From NCBI GenBank assembly GCA_010015745.1, contig ML978246.1, forward strand, positions 1-64,000: DNA of 64,000 nucleotides, written 5' to 3'. Each line of letters begins with the position of its first letter. The stretch's first letter is position 1. Positions 44,347 to 55,745 of the stretch are shown one piece after another. The stretch is from Setomelanomma holmii (taxonomy: Eukaryota; Ascomycota; Dothideomycetes; Pleosporales; Phaeosphaeriaceae). The notes beneath the pieces were generated by a model. That model saw nothing but the letters and a program-made list of their open reading frames with translations. It was not told where the DNA came from and did not search any database. Position numbers and translations under genes: made by a program.

Positions 44347-44740
44347 GCAGAGTCCGCAACAAGCAAGCCGGATTATTGGCTTGCTTGACTTGCTTGACTT
44401 ATCTCAAGCTCTCACATGTGTGATATAGAAGAAGAATGAAGGACTGAGTTGATTGTATAGCTATGAATGAGGGAAGCTATATATATGTGTAGACTGAGAG
44501 AGCGTAGGGATAACCCTGCTAGCGCTTAACACAAGCCAATCAAGCCAAGCCTAGTCTATACAAAATTGCAAGCAATCCAAGCTGTATAGTGAAGCTTGCT
44601 TGGCTTGCTTGTCTGGCTTGTGAGACAGTCGATATAGAAATACAGAGGAGGCTCCTACTCTCCTAGCTACACTAACGTGTTCCACCACCATCCCGTCTGC
44701 CCCACCAAAACCAGCGCGTTACTCTACGCGTCAACCACTA

Positions 44741-46366
44741 TGGCTCCACGACAACAGCCTCAATCACCTCAAAGAGAAGGCAGGCTTCTTCTTGCCTCTC
44801 AGGCCTATCAAAATCAACGTGTCAAAAGCCAGTACAGACTTGCGCAGCTATACTGTGTTCCCCGCACGACTCTCTGAGACCGCCTCTCAGATGTACGTCC
44901 TAAGGCTGTCGCCCACGTCCACCAACGTAAGCTACAGTCTACAAAGGAGCAGTCACTCGATCAATGGATCTTAGAGCTTGACAGATGAGGATTTCCGCCT
45001 CATATCATCGACGTACGACGAATGGCAGACGTTCTGCTTGCTGCTTGCTGCCAAGATCCTCCTCCGTGTCCTATTGGCAAGAACTGGGTGACACACTTTG
45101 TCAAGAACCAGCCAGAACTCCAGACAAAGTGGAACAGGAAGTTCTACTCACAAAGGGCAAGATGTGAAGATCCTGTCAGGATCAGCGCGTGGTTTAAGCT
45201 TGTAGAGGACACGCGCCAGACGTGGGGCATCCTCCTAGAGGACGAGTACAACTTTGACAAGACTGGGTTCATGATGGGAGTTGCTGCAACATCATAAGTT
45301 GTCACTAGCTCTGACACGATAGGCCAAGCTACTGTCGTTGAGCCAGGCAATCGCGACTGGGTCACGACAATCGGGTGTATTAACTTGTCTGGCTGGTGTC
45401 TTCCACCCTTTGTGATCCTGTCCAGGAAGCTCCACCAAGCTAGCTGGTATTGTGACCTACCTGCAGACTGGGCAGTCGCTGTCAGCAACAACGGCTGGAC
45501 GACTGATGAGCTTGGTTTAGCATGGGTTAAGCCCTTTAACAGACTCACAGAGTCGTGTACAACAGGAGCCTACAGACTACTTATCCTTGACGGCCACAGC
45601 AGTCATGCTACACCAGAGTTTGATCAGTACTGCTCTGAGAACAAGATTATTACTCTCTGTATGCCGCCTCATACGTCACACCTACTGCAGCCACTTGACG
45701 TTGGCTGCTTCTCTCCTCTTAAGACAGCGTAACAGACAGCAGGTGTTTGAGCTTGCGCGCCAAGGAGTCTTTCACATAGACAAGGAGGAGTTTCTCTACA
45801 TCTACCTATGTATACGTACGTCAGTTCTCTCAGAGCAGAACATCTGGAATGGTTTCCGAGCGACAGGGCTTATCCCATTCAGTTCTGAACGTGTCCTGTC
45901 GTGCCTTACTGTGGTCAGAACGCCGTCTCCACCAGGGACAGTAGATAATATACCAGCTACTTGGACGGCAGAGACTCCACGTACGACTACTCAGCTTAAG
46001 CAGCAGGCTCGTCTCATACAAGACCTACTCCAACGACAATCTCAGAGCCCTACAAGTCAAGCAATCGCTCAGCTTGTCAAAGGTTGTCAGCTTGCTATGA
46101 ACTCAGCGACAATCTTAGCTGAGGAGAACTCAAAGCTACACGCTGCCAATCACCGCCAGCAGCGTAAGCGTCAACAGCGGAGACAGTATATAGCACGTGG
46201 AGGGGTGTTACAGGCTCAGGAAGGTCAGGCGCTAGCCATACAGGCTCAGACGGTGGTCCAGCAGAGTGACCAAGCAGAGACCCTGCAGGTACGAACAAGA
46301 GCACCACCAACGTGCAGCAAATGTCATGTACAAGGCCACAATAGGACTCAATGTAGACAGATCTAG
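44741..46366 (+). pseudogene. pogo/Fot1 transposase, broken
   Basis: It starts at ATG 44741 (MAPRQQPQSPQREGR) and is homologous throughout to the transposase at 1912-3546. Stops are TGA 44875-44877 after PRTTL, a TGA near 44987, and TAA at 45295-45297 after VAATS. A deletion with frame change near 45727 falls between CFSPLK and VFELARQGVFH. The DDE blocks FDKTGF, LLILDGHSSH and LQPLDVGCFSP keep all three acidic residues, unlike copy 1. The tail carries the CX2CX4HX4C zinc knuckle (CSKC...H....C). Confidence 0.88.
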
Positions 46367-46451
46367 TCTATCCTTTGTCAAAATTTTAGACAATTCAATC
46401 ATGTGGTTGTTGAGTAATCGTACGCTGGGCTGTACTGGTTTTGGTGGGGCA

Positions 46452-46502
46452 GACGGGATGGTGGTGTTGACGGGATGGTGGTGTTGACGGGATGGTGGTG
46501 GA
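46452..46502. repeat. Three 17-bp tandem units in the right pogo TIR
   Basis: Units at 46452-46468, 46469-46485 and 46486-46502 (the last with two end mismatches) have consensus GACGGGATGGTGGTGTT. This is an expansion of a motif present once at the other terminus. Confidence 0.9.
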
Positions 46503-46741
46503 ACACGTTAATGACTACGCTGCTAACTAAGCGGCTTAGTCACGCGCTTAGTCATCCTTCCCTTGCCTGTGCAGCTAAGAGAGATTAAGGGGGCATGTGG
46601 GTCTACCAATCAAGTCGCAATCAAGCTACCCTAAAACACTAACAAACAAGCTACAATCAAGCCACAAGCACGTCGCTAACAAGCAAGCTAATCAACGACT
46701 TCAAACTTGATTGATTTGCTTGTTGCGGACTGTGCTTTCTC

Positions 46742-47368
46742 GGTCACTCGGTCATTTACGCCATCGCCAATTCTCTACACAATGACTCTTTAATCTCACA
46801 TAAGCGTCGGCGGAGCGTCTTCTATGTCCATGTCTACTACGCACGTTTCAAGAAACGCATATTCAGGTTAAGGATCAAGATATGAACACGTGACGCTCTA
46901 GCCTAGTCCGATTACTCAACTCGTACCGCCAAGTCCCACCCTGCGGCCATCGTGATTAGTTTTTCCAATGGCTATCTCAAATCAAATCGATGCTTTTGCT
47001 GACGGTGCATGTGCAGAGATGCGCAAAGAAGCTTTTGTTGATAGCCGTGCGTCAACCGGCCTCTCGTGCTCTCGTATCCAATTCGGCATAGCCCAACTGC
47101 CGTAGCAGTACCAACCAATTGGTGCACGACTTGTCTCCAAAATACCAGCTTGGTGGTAGAGGTGCTTCAATTTGCAAGATAGATGACTGGACAAATCACC
47201 CACATGCTTTGTGAGCGCATCTTTGTCATCTACGTGGTTCAGTCCGATGAGTACACCACGGATCGGAGGAATTGTTACGCCATGCACTCCATGATGGTGT
47301 CGTATATCTTGTGCCCCCACCAATATTGAGGGAGTGATCAGGAAAATCAACGAGCAAGGTAACACGAG
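46742..47368. other. Intergenic upstream of the MFS gene
   Basis: About 630 bases. A minus-strand open frame at 46982-47365 begins at GTG and has no ATG, so I do not call it. Probably the promoter of the transporter gene. Confidence 0.35.
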
Positions 47369-49577
47369 ATGCTATCAAGTCGATCAAGATCTATGTCCAG
47401 GATGCAAGGCATCAAAGAAGTTGTTCGAGAAGCGCCATTTGGCCAGCTACTCCGCTACATAACCAAGAACCGGGTTCTTCTTTACCCTGAAGAGCTTCCA
47501 GGGTTCGTCGCGCATGGCTATGATGCACCGTCAACATCAGAGAAGCACCACGGCCCCGAAGATACTGCAACAACACTTACACCACCAAGCCACGCCGTGT
47601 CCCAGGACGACGAAGAACCAATATTCGACGATGTAGAAAAGTCAGAGAATACCATGCCCTCTGATCTTCTCGACGTTCACAAGACGAGATCTCGCTCATC
47701 CTCCGAGAGCGACATCGAGCGCAGAGCAACCCAAGCCTCCAGTATCGAACGCATCAGCTCTCAACAATACACTTCAGCACGTCTAGAAGAAGAACGCGCC
47801 ATAGCCCTGCACCATACCAATCAGACCCACCACACCACACATTCCGTCGCCATAACACCCACCAAAACCGCCGACGGCCTGATCCTCGCCGACTGGTACA
47901 CATCTGACGACGCAGCAAATCCGCAGAACTGGTCTCAAGCACGAAAGGGCTGGACAGCGTTTTTGATATGCGCGTATACGTTTGTTGTGTATTCGAGTAG
48001 CAGTATCTACGTGAGTAGCGAGCTGTTGATTATGCAGCGGTTTGGGGTGGGCGATTTCAAGGCTAGTCTTGGGTTGGCGCTGTATGTGTTGGGATATGGC
48101 ATTGGGCCGTTGGTGTTTAGTCCGTTGAGTGAAGGTATGTCCTGACTATTCGTCAAATCTGCCATGCAGTTGCTAATCCAACATAGTACCACAATTCGGA
48201 AGGAATGTCCCGTATGTTGCTACATTTGCGATATATGTGATTCTCGCGGTGCCGGCGTCTCTGGTCGATAATTTTGGCGGATTCATGGTCCTCCGATTCC
48301 TGCTCGGCCTGTTCGGATCACCGTGTCTCGCCAGCGGTGGCGCGAGTATGGGTGTACGTATCATCCAAACGTTTCGCTCTATCACTTTCTGTCGTTGAAA
48401 CGTTCGACCCAATGCAGATTGGACCGACAAGCTAACTTACCTAGGACCTCTACTCCCTCCTCTACCTCCCCTACCCACTCGCAATGTGGGTCGTCTCCGC
48501 CTTCGCCGCGCCCGCCCTCGGACCCCTCCTATCCGGCTTCTCCGTCTACGCCGAAAACTGGCGCTGGTCGCAATGGGAAATCCTATGGATGTCCGCCCCC
48601 ATCTTCATCCTGTTCTTCTTCTTCCTGCCCGAAACACAACCCACGACGATCCTGCTTCATCGGTCTGCGCGGCTTAGAAAAGTCACGGGAAACTCGCGCA
48701 TCAGGACACAGACGGAGGTTGATCGCAAGGAAAAGAGGTTTGGAGAAATGGTCTTGGATGCAGTCATCAAGCCTATTGAAATCTGCGTCAAGGATCCGGC
48801 GATCTTGTTCGTGAATTTATACACAGCACTCACGTACGGCATCTATTACTCCTTCTTCGAAGTCTTTCCGCTCGTGTACCCGCCGATCTACGGGTTCAAC
48901 GTCGGACAGACGGCGATTGTGTTTACGTGTATTATTGTGGGGTGTTTTATTGCGGTGGCGATTCATTTCAGCTACTTGAAGTGGTATTTGGTTCCGGATA
49001 TTTTGAAGAGGGGGCTTAGGGCGCAGGAGCATAGACTTGTTCCGGCGATTTTTGCGAGTGTTGGGCCAACGGTGGGGTTGTTTTTGTTTGGTGAGTTAAG
49101 ATCCATGCGTGAAGCTTGGTCGAAGTACGAGTGCTAATGATTGCAGGATGGACGGCGAGGGAGGACATTCATTGGATCGTGTCCATCATCGGCATCACCA
49201 TCTACTCTGCAAGCTGCTTCATCTTGTTGCAGTGTATCTTCAGTAAGCCTGCTTCATGCTACGCATCAGTACTTCACTAACTCTTCTGCAGCATATGTAC
49301 CAATGTCCTACCCACAGTACGCCGCATCTCTCTTCGCCGGGAACGACTTCTGTCGCTCGCTGTTTGCATTTGGCGCAGTGCTCTTCTCGCGACCCATGTA
49401 CGTCGACATGGGCATTGGAAAGGGCATCAGTATCCTTGGTGGATTGAGCGTAGTTGGCATCGTAAGTTTGAAGTTTTGGATGCTGGAGAGGTGGAAGCTG
49501 ACACTTGGCAGTTTGGAATGTATGCGCTTTGGTACTATGGTGCCAGGCTACGAGCCAGGTCTAAGTTCGCGGTTTGA
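47369..49577 (+). CDS. MFS drug:H+ antiporter-type transporter (DHA1)
   Basis: Six exons read by eye: 47369-48134, 48187-48353, 48445-49090, 49147-49242, 49292-49461 and 49512-49577, giving 636 residues with consistent phases. A long hydrophilic N-terminus (about 1-180) ends in DDAANPQNWSQARKGW, the conserved entry to fungal DHA1 transporters. Twelve membrane segments are expected. Visible motifs are LYVLGYGIGPLVFSPLSE, GLFGSPCLASGGASMGDLY, PALGPLLSGF and LPETQPTTILLHRSARLRK in the central loop. The C-terminus is YALWYYGARLRARSKFAV. Relatives export polyamines, benomyl, methotrexate or fungal metabolites. No lesion is seen. Confidence 0.9.
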
Positions 49578-50288
49578 TGGTGTGAAAGTCGACCCTTTGT
49601 GCCATGGCATGGGTTCAAACCTGGTGAGGAGATAGAGGAACGCAGTAATGAATACTAGGTGTAGAGGTCGCAGGGTATAGATTAAGGGAACGGATTGCTT
49701 TCACGTTGGTTGCGAAAAGTGCTGTAGCGTGTAGGACCGAACGGCAGGGTTCGAGCGGCGACCATAGCGTCGGTAATGTGTGGTGAACATACACTGTAAC
49801 AATACCTTCTCCCTCTTTGTGAATACATGGGCCAGGCGCAAAGTCTGTCCACTTGTCGTACCAACGCACTCAAGATACTACGCACACTGCCTGAGTCGCA
49901 GCGAGAAAAGTTTCGCCCACACAATTGCTGGAGACGCCTCCGATATGTTGAGCAGCTCGAGTACATGTCTATGCGGGTGTCACCTGTCATTACGGGGCGG
50001 TGGGAGCGTGACGAGATATATCCGTCGTTGACAAGTTGATGCTACGAGGCAAATACAGCTCTTTGACATTTCGTACCACGATCGCCGAAGACGTATCAGA
50101 CTTTGAAATACTGACATGCCGTGCGGGTATAGGCTAACCTGAGTAGTGAGCTGAGATTTGGTTCTTAGCCATGAAGGTGGAAACGGTCATGTCTGTTGCA
50201 GTGACGATCGGAAAGCGTCGCCACGATGTTCAGCGTTGCCGCAAACGACATCGAGCGCGATACCTGACTTAGCCGTTCTCGTGGCATT
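49578..50288. other. Intergenic, no supported gene
   Basis: About 710 bases. A short frame from ATG near 50171 (MKVETVMSVAVTIGKRR) ends after about 33 codons and could be a first exon of the next gene, but no splice junction convinced me. Confidence 0.3.
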
Positions 50289-50960
50289 TTGCCCTGCAAA
50301 TTCACGTCAACTTCCATCGAAGTTCCTGAGCAATGCTCTGCGTGCCCGACATCGGATGCGTTGCAAGACAAACGGACAGACACCAAATGCAAAGCGCAGC
50401 TGCAAGTAGCTTCGATCCTGTCAATCCACGAATTCCCACTTGATCGATGCAAACGACCATACCCTCCCGACCGTGAAAACACGACTCAGGCGCCGTTGAT
50501 CCTTGATTTCTGCTTTGAAGATCGCACATGCACCAAGATCCTGGAATACGATGTCTTCAAGTCCTGGCATAAGGTGGATGCCCTGTTACGAGATCTTGAA
50601 TACGAAGGGCTCATCATCGAGGAGCTGCGGGATATACGCGGGAGTTTGCCCGTATGCAGCGGGGACTGGGACGCGCGAGTGTCACCCGGAATGGAAATCG
50701 ATGTCATATGTTGGGATGGCGAGTTATCCGAAGATAGCTCGTCTTGTGGAAGCAATGACGACGACGAGGATGGTGGGATCAATGACGTTCACTACCGTGG
50801 AAAACATTGGTGGTTCGAAAGGCGGAGAATCAGGGTCGAGCGAAACACATTCGCGAGCAAGAAGAATCGAGGGAAAGAGCCAACGCGGAGGGTGTTAGTT
50901 CTTGGCCTGGTCACCATAATACTGTTTGTCGCTGCAGTAATCGTGATCTGTGCCATCTGA
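50289..50960 (+). CDS. Tail-anchored protein with possible ubiquitin-like domain (5' end uncertain)
   Basis: The open frame is 223 codons but begins at TTG, so the true start is likely in an unseen upstream exon. The central part (APLILDFCFEDRTCTKI, FKSWHKVDALLRDLEYEG, DWDARVSPGMEIDVICWDG) resembles the layout of ubiquitin-like domains found in many fungal proteins. In those, an aromatic 'W' helix is followed by a 'PG..I....W' strand. An acidic stretch (SNDDDEDGG) and a basic linker lead to one C-terminal hydrophobic segment (RRVLVLGLVTIILFVAAVIV), suggesting a tail anchor. The domain call is my inference from pattern memory. Confidence 0.5.
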   Translation: MPCKFTSTSIEVPEQCSACPTSDALQDKRTDTKCKAQLQVASILSIHEFPLDRCKRPYPPDRENTTQAPLILDFCFEDRTCTKILEYDVFKSWHKVDALLRDLEYEGLIIEELRDIRGSLPVCSGDWDARVSPGMEIDVICWDGELSEDSSSCGSNDDDEDGGINDVHYRGKHWWFERRRIRVERNTFASKKNRGKEPTRRVLVLGLVTIILFVAAVIVICAI

Positions 50961-51436
50961 GTTCCACTCCGTAATGTGGATGCATGATCAGTGACATAGC
51001 AACGCTGGATCTAGCAACTCTAGCACGCAAAGGGAAAACAAGTGGGGACAATACATGGAGTGCGCGAATGTGTGTGGCAGCGAGGAAAGTGATTCATTCA
51101 ATCACCGTCACCTTGCCATGACTCTGTATGGCTTGTAAATCTACTTAGATGCTTACATATGACCGTGATTCGATCATCCCCGACCCAAAAACGCCAAAGC
51201 AAGCCTCCAATTTCGCTGCTGATCATATGAACGCCGATGTTGAGATCGTTCATGCACCCACCAGCTTGTCCGCTTTTGACCTTACCCATCGAATAACGAC
51301 CCATAATGCAGGTTGAACTTTTGGGTATCATATAAAGACGTCATTACACACATTACACGGCGGCATATTGATATGCCGCACGGACCGACTGCGTTGATGA
51401 AACGCAGCCGAAAGAGGTGCCAAATGGCAAAGAAAT
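50961..51436. other. Intergenic between convergent genes
   Basis: About 475 bases holding the 3' ends of the tail-anchored protein and methionine synthase genes. Nothing else recognised. Confidence 0.4.
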
Positions 51437-53833
51437 CTAAGAAACGTGCTTCTGGCGGTAGAACTTGGCGGCGTTGACGAGGTTGGTCAGCGCGGCCTTG
51501 GTCTCCTTCCACTGGCGAGTCTTCAAGCCGCAGTCGGGGTTGACCCAGAGCTGCTCCGGCTTGAGGTAGGTCAACATCTCAGCGAGACGGTCCTTGATCT
51601 CCTGCTCGGAAGGAACACGCGGCGAGTGGATGTCGTAGACACCGGGACCAATGTGGCGGGGGTAAGCCTTGTCCTCGAAGACCTTGAGGAGCTTGGCATC
51701 GCTCTTGCTGTTCTCGATGGAGAGGACATCAGCATCGAGCGCGGCAATGGCGTGGAAGAAGTCCTGGAACTCGGAGTAGCAGAAGTGGGAGTGGATCTGA
51801 GTCGAGTCCTGAACACCAGCGCAGGAGAGCTTGAAGGAGTCGACGGCCCATGAGAGGTACTTCTCGCGCTCAGTGCCAGCACGGAGGGGAAGACCTTCAC
51901 GGAGGGCGGGCTCGTCGACCTGGATGACGTAGATGCCAGCGGCCTCAAGGTCAACAACCTCATCGCGGAGAGCGAGGGCGAGCTGCTGAGCCTGGACAGA
52001 CTGGTGAACATCGTCACGAGGGAAGGACCATCGGAGGCAGGTGATGGGACCTGTAAGCATACCCTTCATGGGCTTCTTGGAGACCGAGGCAGCGTACTTG
52101 GACTCCTTGACGGTCATGGGAGCAGGGCGGGAGATGTCACCAACGATGATTGGAGGACGGACGCAGCGGGAACCGTAGGACTGAACCCAGCCTTTGGTGG
52201 TGAAGACATATCCGTCAAGGCGCTCACCGAAGTACTGCACCATGTCGTTACGCTCTGGCTCACCGTGGACGTAGACGTCGAGGTCGAGTTCGTCCTGGAT
52301 CTTGATGACGTCCTCGATCTCCTTCTCGATGAATTTCTCGTACTGCTCAGCGGTGATCTCGCCCTTGGTGAACTTGTTACGCTGGATGCGGATCTCCTTG
52401 GTCTGAGGGAAGGAGCCGATGGTGGTGGTAGGGAAGAGAGGTAGGCTAAGGTGCTTCTTCTGCTGGGCATAACGCTCGGGGAACTGAGACTTGCGCTCGT
52501 GCATTTCGGATGTGACGCTGGACTGGCGGTCTTTGACAGCCTTGTTGTTGGTCCGCTCGGAAGAAGAGCGGGACTGCATCGACTTTGCGTTGGCCTCGAG
52601 AGCCTCGCGGACAGCGGCAGGGCCCTCGGTAACAGCCTTGGCAATAACGACGACCTCAGACACCTTCTGTACGGCAAAGGAGAACCAGTCCTTGACCTCC
52701 TCGGGCAACTTCTTCTCGCTGTCGAGGGAGTGGGGAGTGTGGAGGAGCGAGCTGGAGGTGGCGACGATGACGCGGTCCTTGCCGAGCTTCTGGATGGCAG
52801 TCTCGACCTTCTCGATGGCGTTCTTGAAGTTTGTCTTCCAGATGTTGCGGCCGTCGACGACACCAGCAGAAAGGACCTGGTTGGAGCCGAGCTTGCTGAT
52901 GACGGTCTCGAGCTGCTCTGGGTTCCTCACAAGGTCGATGTGGATACCTGCAACGCCCTGGAGGCTGGCAAGGGCATCAGTGTTGTGGACGATGTCACCG
53001 AAGTAGGTAGCAACGATAGCCTTGGGCAGGTTGCTGCCAACAAGCTTCTCATATGCGGGCTTGAAAGCATCCTTGACCTTCTGGGACAGGTCCTGGACGA
53101 GGATGGGCTCATCGATCTGAACGTACTCGGCACCAGCAGCCTTGAGCTTCTCAAGGAGCTCGACGTATATGGGAAGAAGCTTGTCGAGGAGCGAGATGGG
53201 GTCGACGGACTGGTCGCGGTCGGCCTTGCCGAGGGCGAGGAAGGAGACGGGGCCGATGAGGACGGGGCGGGTGACGATGCCAGCCTCCTTGGCCTCGAGG
53301 AACTCAGCCACGGGCTTGGGGTTCTCGGCGAGCTTGAAGCTCTGGCCGTTCTGGAAGGTGGGCTTAACGTAGTGGTAGTTTGAGTCGAACCACTTGACCA
53401 TTTCCTGGGGAGTGTTAGGCGGTGTGGAGAGTGGAGGATTGCGCGAGGCTTACCAGACTGGGAACATCGACGCCATCCTTCTGGTGACCACGGCCCATGG
53501 CAAAGTACTCATCGAGGCTGTGCAGAGAGTGCTTGGAGTAGCGCTCTGGGATAGCCTGTGGTTGTTAATAAACGTGGTGATGGTGTAGAGGCTGATGCTT
53601 ACATTGAAAAGCTGGATGTGGTCGAGGAGGTGGTCGTAGAAGGCAAAGTCGTTGCTGGGGATGATCTCGACGCCGGCGTCCTTCTGGATCTTCCAGTGCT
53701 CCAATCGCAGACGCTTGCCCTCCTTCAGCAGCTCGTCCCGCGAGAGCTTGTCTGCCCAGTAGGCCTCGTTGGCCTTCTTGAGCTCACGGTCCGCGCCCAT
53801 GCGGGGAAACCCGAGAACTGATGAGTGAACCAT
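51437..53833 (-). CDS. MET6: Cobalamin-independent methionine synthase
   Basis: 5-methyltetrahydropteroyltriglutamate-homocysteine methyltransferase, cytosolic, making methionine in the last step of its synthesis. Three exons, 53833-53603, 53555-53454 and 53404-51437, encode 766 residues, the normal length. The N-terminal half starts MVHSSVLGFPRMGADRELKK. The C-terminal catalytic half shows FPTTTIGSFPQTKEIR, VHGEPERNDMVQYFGE, GMLTGPITCLRWSFPRDD and VIQVDEPALREGLPL. The zinc ligands appear as HSHFCYSEF (His and Cys), SIENSKSD (Glu) and WVNPDCGLKTR (Cys). Intron phases are clean. The strong codon bias explains the long spurious antisense frames opposite this gene. A housekeeping gene with no oddities. 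Confidence 0.97.
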
Positions 53834-54788
53834 ATTGATGTGCGGTCCTTTGCGGACGATGTGATGAAGTAAGGTAAAGAGATGGGATTGCAGTGTTTGA
53901 GATGGGTGAGAGGGGGAGGAGGGAAGGAGTGAGGAGACAATGGCAATGATGGCGCGATGTTGAGCTTTTCAATGAAATTCTATTGGCGTCTTAGCGGGGT
54001 AATTTCACACCGCCTAAAAACTTCCGACAACGGACGCTGCAGCTCACTACGCACGCTCATCACACCAAGCACAGTACCATCGACTATCTATCAGAATTGA
54101 TTTCGCTTCTCGAGGCATCGATTTCTCGCCCCCAATGATAAGATACGGTGCAGTCGTGCTTGAGACGTCTCGTAGACGAGCGCTTGAATTGACTCAATCA
54201 TCGGACTTCGGTGGTTTCCAGCCAAAAGTCTGGAAAGGATCTCACCGTGCATGAGAACCTAACCTGGATTATCGCGGAATCAATGTGTATCAGCTGCAGG
54301 GTCCTCGTCCAATCTCCAGGAAGCTGACCCGAACCATACCACACTGTTTAGTGAGCATCCGCACTGCACCCAAATCTCTCGTGCCTGAACAGCAGCCACG
54401 ACCTGTGGTGGGATGATGCTGATTGAGCAGCAGATATGGTGCGGATAGCGTCAAGATCCCTGCATTCATTGGAGGAACCTCTGGAGAACTTGGACCCTGT
54501 CGAATCTTGACTCTTCTGGCGACGCCGCCATATGAACTGTTTCATGCTTCACCACTCTGTTCTTTTCGGTATCGCATCCGCCAGATCAATTTTTCATGAT
54601 GCACGGCAGCACTCCGAACGCGGTCGGTGCTACAACGGTCGAATCGGAGTCGCTGATGCTCCACAGCTCCACAGAGCTTGAAAAGTCCACCCCACCACCG
54701 GAATACAATCTTCCATAAAGTCGCCATACCGACCCGACTTCTCACGACTCACCTCTCACCTGGCATTTCATCTGCAGTACCTTCAGAC
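53834..54788. other. Divergent intergenic region
   Basis: About 955 bases between the starts of methionine synthase (minus) and the dehydrogenase (plus), presumably holding both promoters. No additional gene seen. Confidence 0.4.
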
Positions 54789-55745
54789 ATGGCTACCAGA
54801 CCTTCACATATGCGGACAGTGTCAACCAACCTAGGCAGTAGCTCCGGTCAGCGGCCGCTCGAGGGCAGCGTAGGGATAGTGACTGGAGCATCGCGGGGTA
54901 TGACAGCAGTACTTACTCAGTCGTCGTGGTTACTGACATAGATAGGTATTGGCGTTGAGATTGCGCGCAACCTCGCCAGTAAAGGCTGCAACATCGTCTT
55001 GAACTACACGTCCGACTCGTCTGCGCAACTCGCAGAAGACCTCGCCTCTGAGCTCTCAGCCGAATATGGCATCAAGGCGATAGCTGTACAGGCCAGCATG
55101 GGCTCAGAGAATGGACCGAAGCATCTCGTCGAAGTCGCTAAGAACAATTTCCAGCACCCAAAGACTGGCAAGTTCCAGCTCGACATTCTCATCAACAACG
55201 CGGGCGTCGCAGGGAACAACTTCGTCGAGAATGTCGACTGCGAAGACTTTGCGCGGCAATATAATGTCAACGTGCGGGGCCCGCTACTGCTTCTCCAAGC
55301 TGCGATACCCTACCTGCCAAACGATCGCTCCGGCCGCATCGTGAACCTCTCGTCCGTCAGCTCGTCGCTAGGATACAAGGGACAGTCGATCTATGGTGGA
55401 ACCAAAGCAGCTCTGGAAAGCATGACGCGGACGTGGTCGCGGGAGCTGGCAGAGCGATGCACCGTCAATGCCATCAACCCAGGACCTGTCGCGACGGACA
55501 TGTACTGGAGCAATGATGAAAAGTTCATCGCACAGAACAAGCCCTTCATCGAGAACACGCCGCTTTCAGCGCCACGAAAGGGGATCGACGACGAGAAGAT
55601 TTACGAGGCGTCGCAGAATGCAGGAGGGCGGCCGGCGTACAGCGAGGAGGTAGCTGGTGTTGTAGGGATGCTCTGCCTGCCCGAAGCCGGGTGGACGACG
55701 GGCAGCGTCATTTGCGCAAACGGAGGCATGAAGTTTAGCTTCTAA
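54789..55745 (+). CDS. Short-chain dehydrogenase/reductase
   Basis: Two exons, 54789-54897 and 54946-55745, encode 302 residues. The intron (gtatga...tag) splits the cofactor motif, which reads GIVTGASRGIGVEIA when joined. Further SDR motifs are LDILINNAGVAGNN (NAG), NLSSVSSSLG (catalytic Ser) and YGGTKAALESM (YxxxK). NAINPGPVATDMYW and a C-terminal TGSVICANGGMKFSF complete a classical NAD(P)H-dependent reductase. The substrate is unknown; relatives reduce 3-oxoacyl or polyketide-type ketones. The start at ATG 54789 is preferred, although an open frame continues upstream. Confidence 0.92.

Larger units (their letters stand above)
44675..46508 (+). mobile_element. pogo/Fot1-type DNA transposon, copy 2, nested in hAT
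   Basis: It is flanked by TA at 44673-44674 and 46509-46510. The ends are ACGTGTTCCACCACCATCCCG and its inverse, related to the copy-1 TIR. The right end contains three tandem 17-bp units GACGGGATGGTGGTGTT (46452-46502), whereas the left end has one, so the TIRs are unequal. It carries a degenerate transposase on the plus strand. It inserted after the hAT element did. Confidence 0.9.
44347..46733. mobile_element. Non-autonomous hAT element, copy 2, hosting a pogo insertion
   Basis: The ends are GCAGAGTCCGCAACAAGCAA and TTTGCTTGTTGCGGACTGT, flanked by GCTTTCTC on both sides. Without the nested pogo element it is only about 550 bp and encodes no transposase. Its right ~140 bp (AATCAAGTCGCAATCAAGC, AACACTAACAA, CGTCGCTAACAAGCAAG) are nearly the same as the right end of the full-length hAT at 8194-11261. 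It is therefore an internally deleted member of that family. Confidence 0.9.

Noticed and set aside
46982..47365. Minus-strand frame with a signal-peptide-like beginning, 3 bases from the MFS start
   Set aside because: It begins at GTG with no ATG, leaves no room for a promoter and shows no family signal.
52451..53383. 310-codon plus-strand open frame opposite methionine synthase
   Set aside because: It is antisense to a strongly conserved gene with biased codon use, is Leu/Gly/Asp-rich and has no domain. It is a codon-bias shadow.
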